Shown here piece after piece: positions 56,453-64,000 of a DNA stretch of 64,000 nt. The position numbers and the translations under genes were made by a program. Location: contig NZ_BOOF01000005.1 of assembly GCF_016863095.1 (NCBI RefSeq), positions 186,001 through 250,000 on the forward strand, given 5' to 3'. The notes beneath the pieces were generated by a model, which was not told the DNA's origin, did not search any database, and saw only the letters and a program-made list of their open reading frames with translations. Source of the stretch: Microbispora siamensis (GTDB lineage Bacteria; Actinomycetota; Actinomycetes; Streptosporangiales; Streptosporangiaceae). The number at the start of each line of letters is the position of its first letter. The stretch's first letter is position 1.

Positions 56453-56913
56453 GTGATCGCGGCGGCCGCTGTCGTGACCGCCGGCACGCTGGTCGTGCTC
56501 CCCCAGGCGGCGCACGCGGCGGTCACGGGGCCACCGCCGCAGGCGTCCGCCTTCGATCACCTGCTCTACTGGAACAGCGTCTTTCTCGACACCATCCGTA
56601 GCCTTCCGAGGTCAAGGCGTACGGCGGGGCGAAGAAGCCCACCTCGCGGTCCGCCGACCACGTGATGCAGAGGTGGTTCGGGCACAGCCTGACCTTCACC
56701 GCGTCCACCGACGCCCCGAACGCCGATCCGAAGACCAGGACCTTCACGAGTTTCGAGCAGGCCGCCGAGGAGGACGCCCTCGGCCGACTCTGGCTCGGTG
56801 TCCACTACGTCTACGTACGCGACCAGGGAAAAGAACCGAGCAGCACCTCCAGGCCCGCTGGGCGGCGAGATCCGCCGACCCGGGGGCTGCCTCGCGTCAT
56901 CGATCTTTGTTAG
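56453..56913 (+). pseudogene. Remnant of a secreted vanadium-dependent haloperoxidase (PAP2-type) gene
   Basis: An intact signal peptide from GTG 56453 ('VIAAAAVVTAGTLVVLPQAAHA') and the mature start ending 'AFDHLLYWNSVFLDTIR' are followed by a frame change near 56600. The next frame then gives 'FGHSLTFTASTDAPN' and 'TRTFTSFEQAAEEDALGRLWLGVHY', the C-terminal pattern of vanadium haloperoxidases ('...RxFxSFxQAxxExxxSRxxxGIHF'). Several hundred intervening codons with the phosphate/vanadate-binding core are missing. So this is a deletion-plus-frameshift remnant. Confidence 0.7.
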
Positions 56914-56958
56914 TGTTTCGCCCGGATCGACGCCGAAGCGTGGCTTGGGGGGATCGTC

Positions 56959-58086
56959 GTGTCAGGGCCGTTCAGCGCGCCTCCCCATCCCGACGGCCTG
57001 ACCACTCCGGCCGAATTCGTCGCCGCGCTCGGCCGTCTCCGCCAGTGGTCCGGTCTGACCTACCGGCAGCTCACGGCCGCCGCGAAGGCGTCGGGAGACG
57101 TGCTGCCCTCCAGCACGATCGCGGGCGTCCTCGGGCGCACGACCCTCCCCAGGGAGGAATTCGTGGCGGCCTTCGTACGGGCCTGCGGGCTCGGCGAGGC
57201 CGAGACGGCGCGCTGGGTGGCGCACAGGAAACGACTGGCCGCCGGCATGACGCTTCCGGCCGATCCTCCCGGCGCGACCGCCGGCCCGGACCACTCGCCC
57301 GTCCCGCCGCTGCAGCCCGGCCAGGATGACCGGCCCGATCAGGCCGGTCGCTTCGAGCCCGGCGGTCTCGACGGGCGCGAGCACGCCCTTCCTGCGGACC
57401 CCGCCGCGCCGGGCGAACCGGCCGGGCCGGACGGAGACACCGTACGACCGGAGACCCGGGCGCTGCGGCGGTTCGCCATGGCGGGGGCGGGCGTCGTGGT
57501 CCTGCTCCTCGCCATGGGCGCGCTCCTGGCGCAACTGCCCGTCTCCTGGGCCGGCGGCGACGCGCGGCCCTCCGCCTCCCCAGCCGCCGCGACGGCCGGG
57601 AGCGGTCGCACGCCGCCCGACGGGTGGTATCACATCGTCCCGTCGCATGTCGCAGGACGGGACCTGTGCGTCGGGGAGGGACGCGAGCGCAGCAAGCGCA
57701 CGGACCGGCACCTGGCCGTGCAGCGGCCCTGCCGCGATGTCGTCCCCGACACCTACCTGCACGCAGCCGGCGGCGCCCACGAGATCCAGTGGCACCATCC
57801 CGAAGAGGGCGTCGGCTGCCTCACCGTCGACGAGGCGCTGACCGGCCCGGGCGCGCTGATCGCTCCCGCGGACTGCTCCGGGGCGGCGCACCAGCGGTTC
57901 CTGCTGAAGCCCGCGGGGGTGGGGTTCGCCCTGCACCCCCTGCACAGCGAGCTGTGCGTGGGAGCGCTGTACGGCGAGGCCGACGTGGCCCCCGGCGCGG
58001 AACTCGCCCAGAAGTCCTGCACCGGGCGGCCCGACCAGGTGTTCCTCTTCCGCCCGGCGCCCGCTCCGACCTGGACACCTCGCTGA
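56959..58086 (+). CDS. XRE-type HTH, single-pass membrane, ricin/beta-trefoil-like protein
   Basis: A 375-residue protein. Residues about 10-75 form an XRE-like helix-turn-helix seen in large actinomycete paralogue families ('FVAALGRLRQWSGLTYRQL', 'LPSSTIAGVLGRTTLPR'). After a Pro/Gly linker, a membrane helix 'FAMAGAGVVVLLLAMGALLAQL' (about 173-195) leads to an outside domain with 'PPDGWYHIVPSHVAGRDLCVGEG', 'QWHHPEEGVGCLTVD' and 'ELCVGALYGEADVAPG', a beta-trefoil pattern with disulfide-forming cysteines. It may link an external ligand to a cytoplasmic HTH. GTG 56959 follows GGGGGG. Confidence 0.78.
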   Translation: MSGPFSAPPHPDGLTTPAEFVAALGRLRQWSGLTYRQLTAAAKASGDVLPSSTIAGVLGRTTLPREEFVAAFVRACGLGEAETARWVAHRKRLAAGMTLPADPPGATAGPDHSPVPPLQPGQDDRPDQAGRFEPGGLDGREHALPADPAAPGEPAGPDGDTVRPETRALRRFAMAGAGVVVLLLAMGALLAQLPVSWAGGDARPSASPAAATAGSGRTPPDGWYHIVPSHVAGRDLCVGEGRERSKRTDRHLAVQRPCRDVVPDTYLHAAGGAHEIQWHHPEEGVGCLTVDEALTGPGALIAPADCSGAAHQRFLLKPAGVGFALHPLHSELCVGALYGEADVAPGAELAQKSCTGRPDQVFLFRPAPAPTWTPR

Positions 58087-58244
58087 CCGCACCCGCCCGG
58101 CCCACGCCTGCCACCGGTCGGCGCTCGCCGGCGCATAGCCCGTTGGTCTGGGTTCCTCCCGTGAATACCGGAGAGGCGCTGCTCACACCTTCTATGATCA
58201 CCAATGAACTCACCGTGGAGCACTTATCGGGCGGAAGGCGACGA

Positions 58245-59066
58245 ATGACGGAGACGGGACGCGTTCCGGCGGGTGTGAATCCGAAAGTCCCGAGCGTGGC
58301 GCGCATCTACGACTACTTCCTCGGCGGCAAGGACAACTTCGCCTCCGACCGTGAGGCGGCCGAGCAGGTCATCCGGCTCGGGCGCGAGCAGGGGTACGAC
58401 ATCCCCGCGCTGGCCCGCGCCAACCGCGCCTTCCTGGTGCGGGTGGTCAGAGAACTCGCCGATGCCGGCGTGCGTCAGTTCCTCGACATCGGGACCGGGC
58501 TGCCCACCCAGCAGAACGTGCACCAGGTCGCCGCGATGTTCGGTCCCGGTTCCCACACCGTCTACGTGGACAACGACCCGACGGTGCTCGTGCACGCACG
58601 CGCCATCCTCGCCAACACGCCCAACACCCTCGTGGTGCAGGGGGATCTGAAGCATCCTGGCGAAATCCTCGCCGACGAGCGGGTCCGGGCGCACCTGGAC
58701 TTCAGCCGGCCGGTGGCGATCCTCGCGCTGGCGATCCTGCACTTCTTCACCGACGACGCGGAGGTGAGCCGGATCGTCTCAAGTCTTCGCGACGGGCTGC
58801 CCTCCGGCGGCTACCTCGCCATCTCCCACACCTATGTCCGGCGCTCCGACCAGCACAAGGTGGAGCAGGCGCAGTCGGTCTACGGCAAGACCTCCGCCGG
58901 GGGCTTCGTGCACCGTGGACCCGAGGAACTCGCCGCCATGCTGGACGGCATGGAGATTCTGGAACCCGGCGTCGTCCCCGTCGAGCTCTGGCGTCCCCGC
59001 CACGACCAGTACCCGGGCGACCCCGGCAACAGCGGCTACATCGGAGTCCTGGCCCGCCGCCCCTGA
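58245..59066 (+). CDS. DUF574 / PF04672 S-adenosylmethionine-dependent methyltransferase
   Basis: A 273-residue enzyme with the family signature 'VPSVARIYDYFLGGKDNFASDR' near the start, 'FLDIGTGLPTQQNVHQVA' for SAM binding, 'VYVDNDPTVLVHARAIL' and 'GYLAISHTYVRRS'. These occur in many paralogues in Streptosporangiaceae and Streptomyces; substrates are mostly unknown. GGAAGG at 58233-58238 sets ATG 58245. The HTH membrane gene is immediately upstream (158-base gap). Confidence 0.93.
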   Translation: MTETGRVPAGVNPKVPSVARIYDYFLGGKDNFASDREAAEQVIRLGREQGYDIPALARANRAFLVRVVRELADAGVRQFLDIGTGLPTQQNVHQVAAMFGPGSHTVYVDNDPTVLVHARAILANTPNTLVVQGDLKHPGEILADERVRAHLDFSRPVAILALAILHFFTDDAEVSRIVSSLRDGLPSGGYLAISHTYVRRSDQHKVEQAQSVYGKTSAGGFVHRGPEELAAMLDGMEILEPGVVPVELWRPRHDQYPGDPGNSGYIGVLARRP

Positions 59067-59116
59067 GGCCTCCACCGGCTCTCTCTCCGCCTTCTCAGCG
59101 CGCCGTCAGCGATATC

Positions 59117-59722
59117 TCAGCGGCTGACGGCCCGTGTGCGCCTCCACTCTGCGGAGGGGCGCTGACACGGCGCTGAGGGCGTGACCGCCAGGCTCCGCCC
59201 GGCCTGCCCCAGGTCGCCCTCACCGCCCGCGCTCGCTGGGCGCCCTCCAGGCGGTGGCCGGACAGCCACCGGTACCACCCGAGCCCGCCGACCAGACGCA
59301 GCGCGAGGTCCGTCTCGGCCTCCTCGCAGGCCCATCTGAGGGCCGCCGACCGGCGCGAGCTCGAAGCCCCGGCGCGCAGCGCGCGGCGGCGCCTGGTCCA
59401 CCCCGGCGTGCCCGGTGGGTGTCGCCACCGGCGCCGGCCGGGTTCCCTCGGCGGCGGGCTCGCCCCTCAGCATCGTGAGACGGAGTTCGGCCGGCGCGGG
59501 CGAGGGGTCGGCCCCGAGCCGGCCCGCGAACGTCGACCGGGCCTCCTCGTAGGCGGCCAGCGCCTCGACGCGGCGGCCCGACCCGTAGAGGGCGCGCATG
59601 AGCTGCCCGTGCGGCCGCCCCCGCAGCAGGAGCGTCAGCAGGGCCCGCAGCCGCTGCCCGCCGACCTCGCCCGGCCGCCCGTCGCGCCGTACGTCGAGGG
59701 GGCCCAGAACGGCGAAGCTCAT
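59117..59722 (-). pseudogene. Decayed AfsR/SARP-type regulator
   Basis: From ATG 59722 the frame gives 'MSFAVLGPLDVRRDGRPGEVGGQRLRALL', a normal SARP start, then jumps directly to 'HGQLMRALYGSGRRVEALAAYEEAR' and 'GADPSPAPAELRLTMLRGEPAA', the end of a BTAD domain. The middle of the DNA-binding/BTAD region is deleted. Further down, in another frame (about 59220-59345), 'ALRWACEEAETDLALRLVGGL' and 'WLSGHRLEGA' match the TPR part of AfsR-like proteins, so NB-ARC is also lost and the frame shifted. Confidence 0.75.
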
Positions 59723-59926
59723 GCCCGCTCCCGGAGCGTCCCCCTGCATGCCTCGATTGTGGCGGATAAGGGCGCCCGGAGCCTCACACCCCACATACCG
59801 GTCCTCCGTACGTACGGATCGATTCGGGAGAACACGGAGGTCAACGGCTCGCGCGGGCCCGATCATCGGTACGGATCACCGCGATCCGGTCGGGGCACCT
59901 GTCCAATCCGCGTAGCATCATCGGGC

Positions 59927-60472
59927 ATGGGGTCGCCGAGAAAATCAGCGGTCACGCGAGCCGCCGTCACGGTGACGGCGCTCACGCTGGCCGCGTCGGG
60001 CTGCGGAATCCTGGGCGGGGGATCGCCGAGGAACCTCGACGTCATCAGCGTGTCGAGCCCGCAGTTCCGCGACGGCGCACCCCTGCCGGACGACTACTCC
60101 TGCAAGGGGGGGCAGGGCAACCCGCCTCTCCGCTGGTCGGGCACGTCGGGCGCCAAGTCGGTGGCCCTCGTGGTCGACGACAACAGTCCCCACAGCGGCC
60201 CGGAGGTGCACTGGGTGGTGTTCGACATCGACCCCGCGACGACCGAGCTGGGCATGAACGACGTCCCCCGAGGCGCCCGGCAGGGCATGACGTCGAGCGG
60301 GAAGGTGGGCTATGCGCCCCCGTGTCAGGCCGACGGCAGCTACCGTTTCACTGTCTACGCACTGAACGCGAAGCTCGACCTGAAGCAGGGCGCCGGACTC
60401 GCGCAGACTCTGGGGAGCATCGCGAGTCACACGATCGCCCGTGGGCGCCTCACGGCGAACACGATCGAGTGA
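59927..60472 (+). CDS. YbhB/YbcL-family (PEBP-like) lipoprotein
   Basis: A 181-residue protein with a lipoprotein signal peptide (lipobox 'LAASGC', Cys about residue 26). The PEBP fold follows: 'YSCKGGQGNPPLRWSG', 'SVALVVDDNSPHSGPEVHWVVFDIDP', 'YAPPCQADGSYRFTVYALN' with the conserved His of 'VHW' and the Asp-Pro core. It is probably tethered outside the membrane and may bind phosphate-containing ligands. The longer open frame from 59408 overlaps a pseudogene and is not used. Confidence 0.9.
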   Translation: MGSPRKSAVTRAAVTVTALTLAASGCGILGGGSPRNLDVISVSSPQFRDGAPLPDDYSCKGGQGNPPLRWSGTSGAKSVALVVDDNSPHSGPEVHWVVFDIDPATTELGMNDVPRGARQGMTSSGKVGYAPPCQADGSYRFTVYALNAKLDLKQGAGLAQTLGSIASHTIARGRLTANTIE

Positions 60473-60655
60473 CATGCTGGGCACCGGAGGTAGTCGTGCT
60501 ACACCAATCTTCACCTAGGGTGTGACAACGGTCATTGTGGTCGAGCAGAATCGGATCCAATTGCTGAGCGCAGGTGATCAAAGGGGGCAGGTCGCGTCGA
60601 TGGCCGCGCGACCTCACCGGCGCCGCAGAAAGGCCATGGCCTTGAGGGTGGTGCT

Positions 60656-62569
60656 ATGACTGCGGTCATTTCGGGTCTTGTCGCCGTCGTGCTTCTCGTG
60701 CTGCTGGTCGTGGCGCTGGGCATGCGGTCGATGAACCGCAGGGAGAGTGCTCTCTCCGCCGAGCGCATCAAGGCGATGGCCGAGAACAAGGGTCCCAAGC
60801 CCCGCCGGCCCGCCGAGGAGACGTTCTTCGAGAGCTTCCCCAAGGGGTTCGACGCCTTCGAGGAGCCGGAGAAGCAGCGGCCGGCGCCCCGCCCGGCCCC
60901 CCGCCCCGGCGGGCGGCAGGCGGCGCGGCCCGCGCAGCGCGGCGGCAAACAGCCCGCCGCCGCCCGCGGCAAGCGTGGCGTGGACGAGTGGGGCGAGGCC
61001 GACGACTACGACGACGACTACTGGTCGCGCGTACGCGCCGACGACGGCGGCTTCGGGGGGACGATCGCCGCGAGGATGGCCACCCCCCGGCCGGTGGACG
61101 AGACCGCGGGCGCGGCCCAGGTGGCCGACCCCGACGCCGCGACCGTGCAGGCCCCCCTTCCCGCCCGCCCCGGTCGCGCCCGGCGCGCCGACGCCGACGA
61201 GCCGGTGTCTCCCGCCGCCCCCGTCTCCGCCTCGGCGATGGCCGACCAGAAGACCGTCACCTTCTCCGCGCCTACGCCCGACCTGCTCGCCGCCCCCGCC
61301 GCTCCGGCCGGCGCCCCCGCGACCGGCCCCTTCGACTCCCCCGCGGTGAGCGGCGTCCCCGCCTCTCCCGCGAGCGACCCCTTCGCGGCCGCCGCCGGGA
61401 CCCAGGCGAGCACGCCGGGCGCGTCCGGCCGCAGGTCGAGCAGGTCCGGCCGGTCGTCGCGGGCCGCGGCCCGTCGCGCCGCCGCTGCCGCCGAGGCAGG
61501 GCAGGCCGGCGGCTCCTACGACAGCCCGCGCGCCACGGGCCCGTTCCCGTCGTCCGCCGGCACCGGCTCGCACGGGACGCAGCCGAGCGCCGACCCCCTG
61601 GGGATCGCGACGGGTACCGGCCCGTTCGGGGCCCCCGCCTACGACACGCCCGCGGGCACCGGCCCGTTCGCCTCACAGGGCGGTGTGGGCGCCCACGACG
61701 GCGGCTACGACACGGCGCCGTCCTCCCCCGTCCCGGCGACCGGGTCCTTCGTGGCCGGCGCGTACGACGCGGCCCGCACGAGCGGCTCGTTCGAGGCCGC
61801 GACGCCCGCCGCCTCGCCCGCCGACGCCCTCGCCGACCCCGCGCCCCGCTCCACCGGCGGCTCCTTCGACGCGTGGGCGGCGAGCTACGAAACGCCCCGG
61901 TCCGACGCCTACGATCCGTCCCGCGCCGCGACGGGCCCGTTCCGCGCGGCCGACGCATCGCCGTCGTACCCGCCCAACCCGGCGGGTGCCGGTGTGACAG
62001 GCGCGGGCGCCACCGACCCCGGCTGGCCGGTCGCCGGCAGCTACCCGCCGGTCCCCGCCGCCTCCGCCCCCACGACGGACCCCTCCTGGACGGGCGCCCG
62101 CGACGTGCTCGACGACCCGGAACCGCCGCGCGGCGCGTCCTCCTGGCCGAACGCGGAGACCTACCAGACCCCGGCCTACGACGGCTACTCGTCCACCTAC
62201 TCGGCGGAGGGCGGCTACCCGGCCGCCTCGACGCCGTCGCCCGCCGCGCCCTCCACCCCGTCGTACGAGGTGAGCACGGGCTGGGCGACCATCGACGCCT
62301 CTGACACGGTGACCGGCTCGGGCCCGGGGACCGCCTCGCCGTACGAGTCGGCGGGCTACGACGCGCCGTCGGGGCAGAGCCAGTACGGCTACGACCGGCA
62401 GCAGCAGGGATACGGCGGCACCCATCCGTCGTGGCCCGAGCAGAACGCCGCCGATGGAAGCTGGCCCTCCTACGACGAGGTCCACGGCGAGACCCCCACC
62501 TCGGCGAGCGGACGGCGGCGGGGCAGCCACCGCAACCCGGAGAGCGACTATCCCGACTACTACCGGTGA
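60656..62569 (+). CDS. Membrane-anchored, repeat-rich disordered protein
   Basis: A 637-residue protein with an N-terminal membrane helix ('VISGLVAVVLLVLLVVALGM', residues 4-23) and a cytoplasmic-like tail that opens basic/acidic ('FFESFPKGFDAFEEPEKQ', then 'DDYDDDY') and becomes Ala/Gly/Ser/Pro-rich. The short motif [AGST]TG[PS]F recurs seven or so times between about residues 290 and 440, then Tyr-rich 'YETP'/'YQTP' units take over. No enzyme domain is recognised. It resembles actinomycete cell-surface or division-associated disordered proteins. GAGGGTGG precedes ATG 60656. Confidence 0.72.
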   Translation: MTAVISGLVAVVLLVLLVVALGMRSMNRRESALSAERIKAMAENKGPKPRRPAEETFFESFPKGFDAFEEPEKQRPAPRPAPRPGGRQAARPAQRGGKQPAAARGKRGVDEWGEADDYDDDYWSRVRADDGGFGGTIAARMATPRPVDETAGAAQVADPDAATVQAPLPARPGRARRADADEPVSPAAPVSASAMADQKTVTFSAPTPDLLAAPAAPAGAPATGPFDSPAVSGVPASPASDPFAAAAGTQASTPGASGRRSSRSGRSSRAAARRAAAAAEAGQAGGSYDSPRATGPFPSSAGTGSHGTQPSADPLGIATGTGPFGAPAYDTPAGTGPFASQGGVGAHDGGYDTAPSSPVPATGSFVAGAYDAARTSGSFEAATPAASPADALADPAPRSTGGSFDAWAASYETPRSDAYDPSRAATGPFRAADASPSYPPNPAGAGVTGAGATDPGWPVAGSYPPVPAASAPTTDPSWTGARDVLDDPEPPRGASSWPNAETYQTPAYDGYSSTYSAEGGYPAASTPSPAAPSTPSYEVSTGWATIDASDTVTGSGPGTASPYESAGYDAPSGQSQYGYDRQQQGYGGTHPSWPEQNAADGSWPSYDEVHGETPTSASGRRRGSHRNPESDYPDYYR

Positions 62570-62602
62570 TTTTCCCGTTCCCTGCCTGGTGACGGCCTCC
62601 GC

Positions 62603-62621
62603 GGCTGACATATTGTCAGCC
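62603..62621. promoter_or_regulatory. GGCTGACA/TGTCAGCC operator-like inverted repeat at the SulP start
   Basis: A perfect eight-base inverted repeat (62603-62610 and 62614-62621) around a TAT centre, ending one base before the SulP ATG, so any bound protein would block initiation. The absence of a ribosome site suggests a leaderless mRNA whose promoter overlaps the repeat. Confidence 0.6.
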
Positions 62622-62622
62622 C

Positions 62623-64000
62623 ATGACAATCAGTGACGACACGATCTCGCCACGTGACTGGAAGTCCGTACTCCGGCACGATGTGCCCGCATCGCTGGTG
62701 GTCTTCCTGGTGGCGGTGCCGCTGTCGCTCGGCATCGCGGTCGCGTCCGGCGCGCCGGTGGCGGCCGGGCTCGTCGCCGCCGTGGTCGGCGGCGTGGTGG
62801 CCGGCGCCCTCGGCGGGTCCGTCGTCCAGGTGAGCGGCCCGGCCGCCGGGCTGTCCCTGGTGGTCGCCGAGCTCGTCCACACGTACGGCTGGCGCGCCAC
62901 ATGCGCCATCACCGTCATGGCCGGCCTCCTCCAGTTGGCCCTGGGCGGGCTGAAGGTGGCGCGGGCGGCGCTCGGAGTCTCCCCCGCCGTCGTCCACGGC
63001 ATGCTCGCCGGGGTCGGCGTGGTGATCGCGCTGTCCCAGCTGCACATCGTGCTCGGCGGTTCGCCGCAGCGCTCCGCGCTGGAGAACGTCCTCGAACTCC
63101 CCGCCCAGATCCTCGACAACCACACGCACGCGGTCATGATCGGCGTCCTCACGATCGGGGTCCTGCTCGTGTGGAGCCGGATCCCCCGGCTGCGCGCCGT
63201 GCCCGCCCCGCTCGCCGCGCTGATGGTCGCCACGCTGACGGCCGCGGTGACGGGCTGGGACCTGACGAAGGTGGATCTGAAGGGCGGATTCTCCTCCGTC
63301 CAGGGACCTCTGATGCCGCAGGGCGACTGGCACGCGATCGCCGGGGCCGTCCTGCTCGTCGCCCTCCTCGCCGGAGTGGAGTCGCTGCTGACCTGCGTGG
63401 CGTCCAACCGCCTGCACGACGGTCCCCGCGCCGACCTCGACCGTGAACTGACCGCGCAGGGCGTGGCGAACGCGGTGTCCGGCGCGCTGGGCGGCCTCCC
63501 GGTCGCGGGCGTCGTCGTGCGTACGACCACCAACGCCCGGGCGGGCGCCCGGAGCCGCTGGTCCACGGTGCTCCACGGGGTGTGGGTGCTGCTGTTCACC
63601 ACGGCCTGCGCCTGGATGATCGCGCTGATCCCCTTGGAGGCGCTCGCGGCGCTGCTGCTGTTCATCGGCGTGCAGATGGTCAACCTCGGGCACGTCCGCA
63701 ACCTGCGCAGCCACCGCGAGATGCCGGTCTACTTCGTGACGATGGCCGGAGTCGTGCTGATCGGCCTGGCCGAGGGCGTGGCGATCGGCCTCGGGCTGGC
63801 CGCCCTGCTCGCCCTGCGCCGCCTGGCCTGGGTCTCGGTCGACGTACGGCAGGCGGGCGAGCGGCGCTGGCGCGTCGTCGTCACCGGGTCGCTGACGTTC
63901 CTCGGCGTGCCCCGGCTGACCGAGGCATTGCGCGGCATCCCCGCGGGGGCCGCGGTCGAGCTCGACCTTCACCTCGACTTCATGGACAACGCCGCCTTCG
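62623..64000 (+). CDS. SulP-family anion transporter, 3' end outside the window
   Basis: The open frame runs from ATG 62623 through the right edge (459 codons seen). It starts 'MTISDDTISPRDWKSVLRHD', then 'PLSLGIAVASGAPVAAGLVAAVVGG' and 'VQVSGPAAGLSLVVAE', the SulP signature. About 11-12 membrane helices precede a STAS-domain start ('RRWRVVVTGSLTFLGVPRLTEAL'). SulP proteins carry sulfate, bicarbonate or dicarboxylates; substrate and any fused carbonic-anhydrase domain beyond the edge cannot be told. Confidence 0.92.
   Translation, partial: MTISDDTISPRDWKSVLRHDVPASLVVFLVAVPLSLGIAVASGAPVAAGLVAAVVGGVVAGALGGSVVQVSGPAAGLSLVVAELVHTYGWRATCAITVMAGLLQLALGGLKVARAALGVSPAVVHGMLAGVGVVIALSQLHIVLGGSPQRSALENVLELPAQILDNHTHAVMIGVLTIGVLLVWSRIPRLRAVPAPLAALMVATLTAAVTGWDLTKVDLKGGFSSVQGPLMPQGDWHAIAGAVLLVALLAGVESLLTCVASNRLHDGPRADLDRELTAQGVANAVSGALGGLPVAGVVVRTTTNARAGARSRWSTVLHGVWVLLFTTACAWMIALIPLEALAALLLFIGVQMVNLGHVRNLRSHREMPVYFVTMAGVVLIGLAEGVAIGLGLAALLALRRLAWVSVDVRQAGERRWRVVVTGSLTFLGVPRLTEALRGIPAGAAVELDLHLDFMDNAAF

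Noticed and set aside
59408-59926. N-terminal extension of the YbhB lipoprotein frame
   Set aside because: It would bury the lipoprotein signal peptide inside the protein and overlaps the SARP pseudogene.

Overview
The window is chromosomal DNA from a very GC-rich, filamentous-type actinomycete. The evidence is the strong G/C third-position bias, frequent GTG starts, and a set of typically actinobacterial genes: sepH, cpfC, the DUF4193/DUF4235/DUF3710/DUF3159 families, F420-type LLM oxidoreductases and DUF574 methyltransferases. The mix suggests the Streptosporangiaceae, but that placement is inference. There is no rRNA, tRNA, CRISPR array, integrase or complete insertion sequence.

Layout. 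0-9.4 kb: the end of an FtsX-type permease, a TauE exporter, a MazEF-like toxin-antitoxin pair in AT-richer DNA, aconitase with an iron-box-like site upstream, a YdjM-type membrane hydrolase, and a PadR/DUF1707 pair. 9.4-13.9 kb: a compact candidate RiPP locus with no family name I know. It holds a ThiF/E1-like adenylyltransferase with an RRE-like N-terminus, two homologous 41-42-residue precursor-like peptides, a membrane M50 metalloprotease with a PqqD-like N-terminus, and two DUF6879 paralogues. 13.9-19.5 kb: three regulator/target pairs, each with a visible inverted-repeat operator (MarR/esterase, TetR/DUF4267, TetR/DHA2 efflux pump). 19.5-23.5 kb: the overlapping hen1-pnkp RNA-repair operon. 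23.5-27.5 kb: an LLM oxidoreductase, a secreted GH18-like protein, and a quinone-oxidoreductase/TetR pair.

27.5-36 kb: a K+-homeostasis and housekeeping block. A TRAM-type RNA methyltransferase overlaps a KimA-like transporter; two TrkA/RCK proteins are divergent from it; then come DUF3159, an OB-fold protein, DUF3710, dut and an AI-2E-family permease. 36-49.5 kb: valS, otsA, an EcsC-like protein, DUF4193, a two-component system, a 54-aa small protein, DUF2795, inositol monophosphatase, an S9 peptidase and coproporphyrin ferrochelatase. 49.5-64 kb: a lytic transglycosylase, an MFS permease, an aldonolactone-oxidase-like flavoenzyme, sepH with a very long Ala/Pro linker, two decayed genes (vanadium haloperoxidase and AfsR/SARP), a membrane-anchored XRE/beta-trefoil protein, a DUF574 methyltransferase, a PEBP lipoprotein, a long disordered membrane protein, and a SulP transporter cut by the right edge.

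The most novel item is the 9.4-13.9 kb locus. The two peptides share an IxIRxLDxxET block and then end in short Asn/Ser/Thr/Gly-rich tails of equal length, one ending in Asn. This recalls microcin C, where a ThiF-like MccB adenylates a C-terminal Asn, but the similarity is only suggestive. Start sites were chosen from Shine-Dalgarno spacing and family alignment from memory; no database search was possible.
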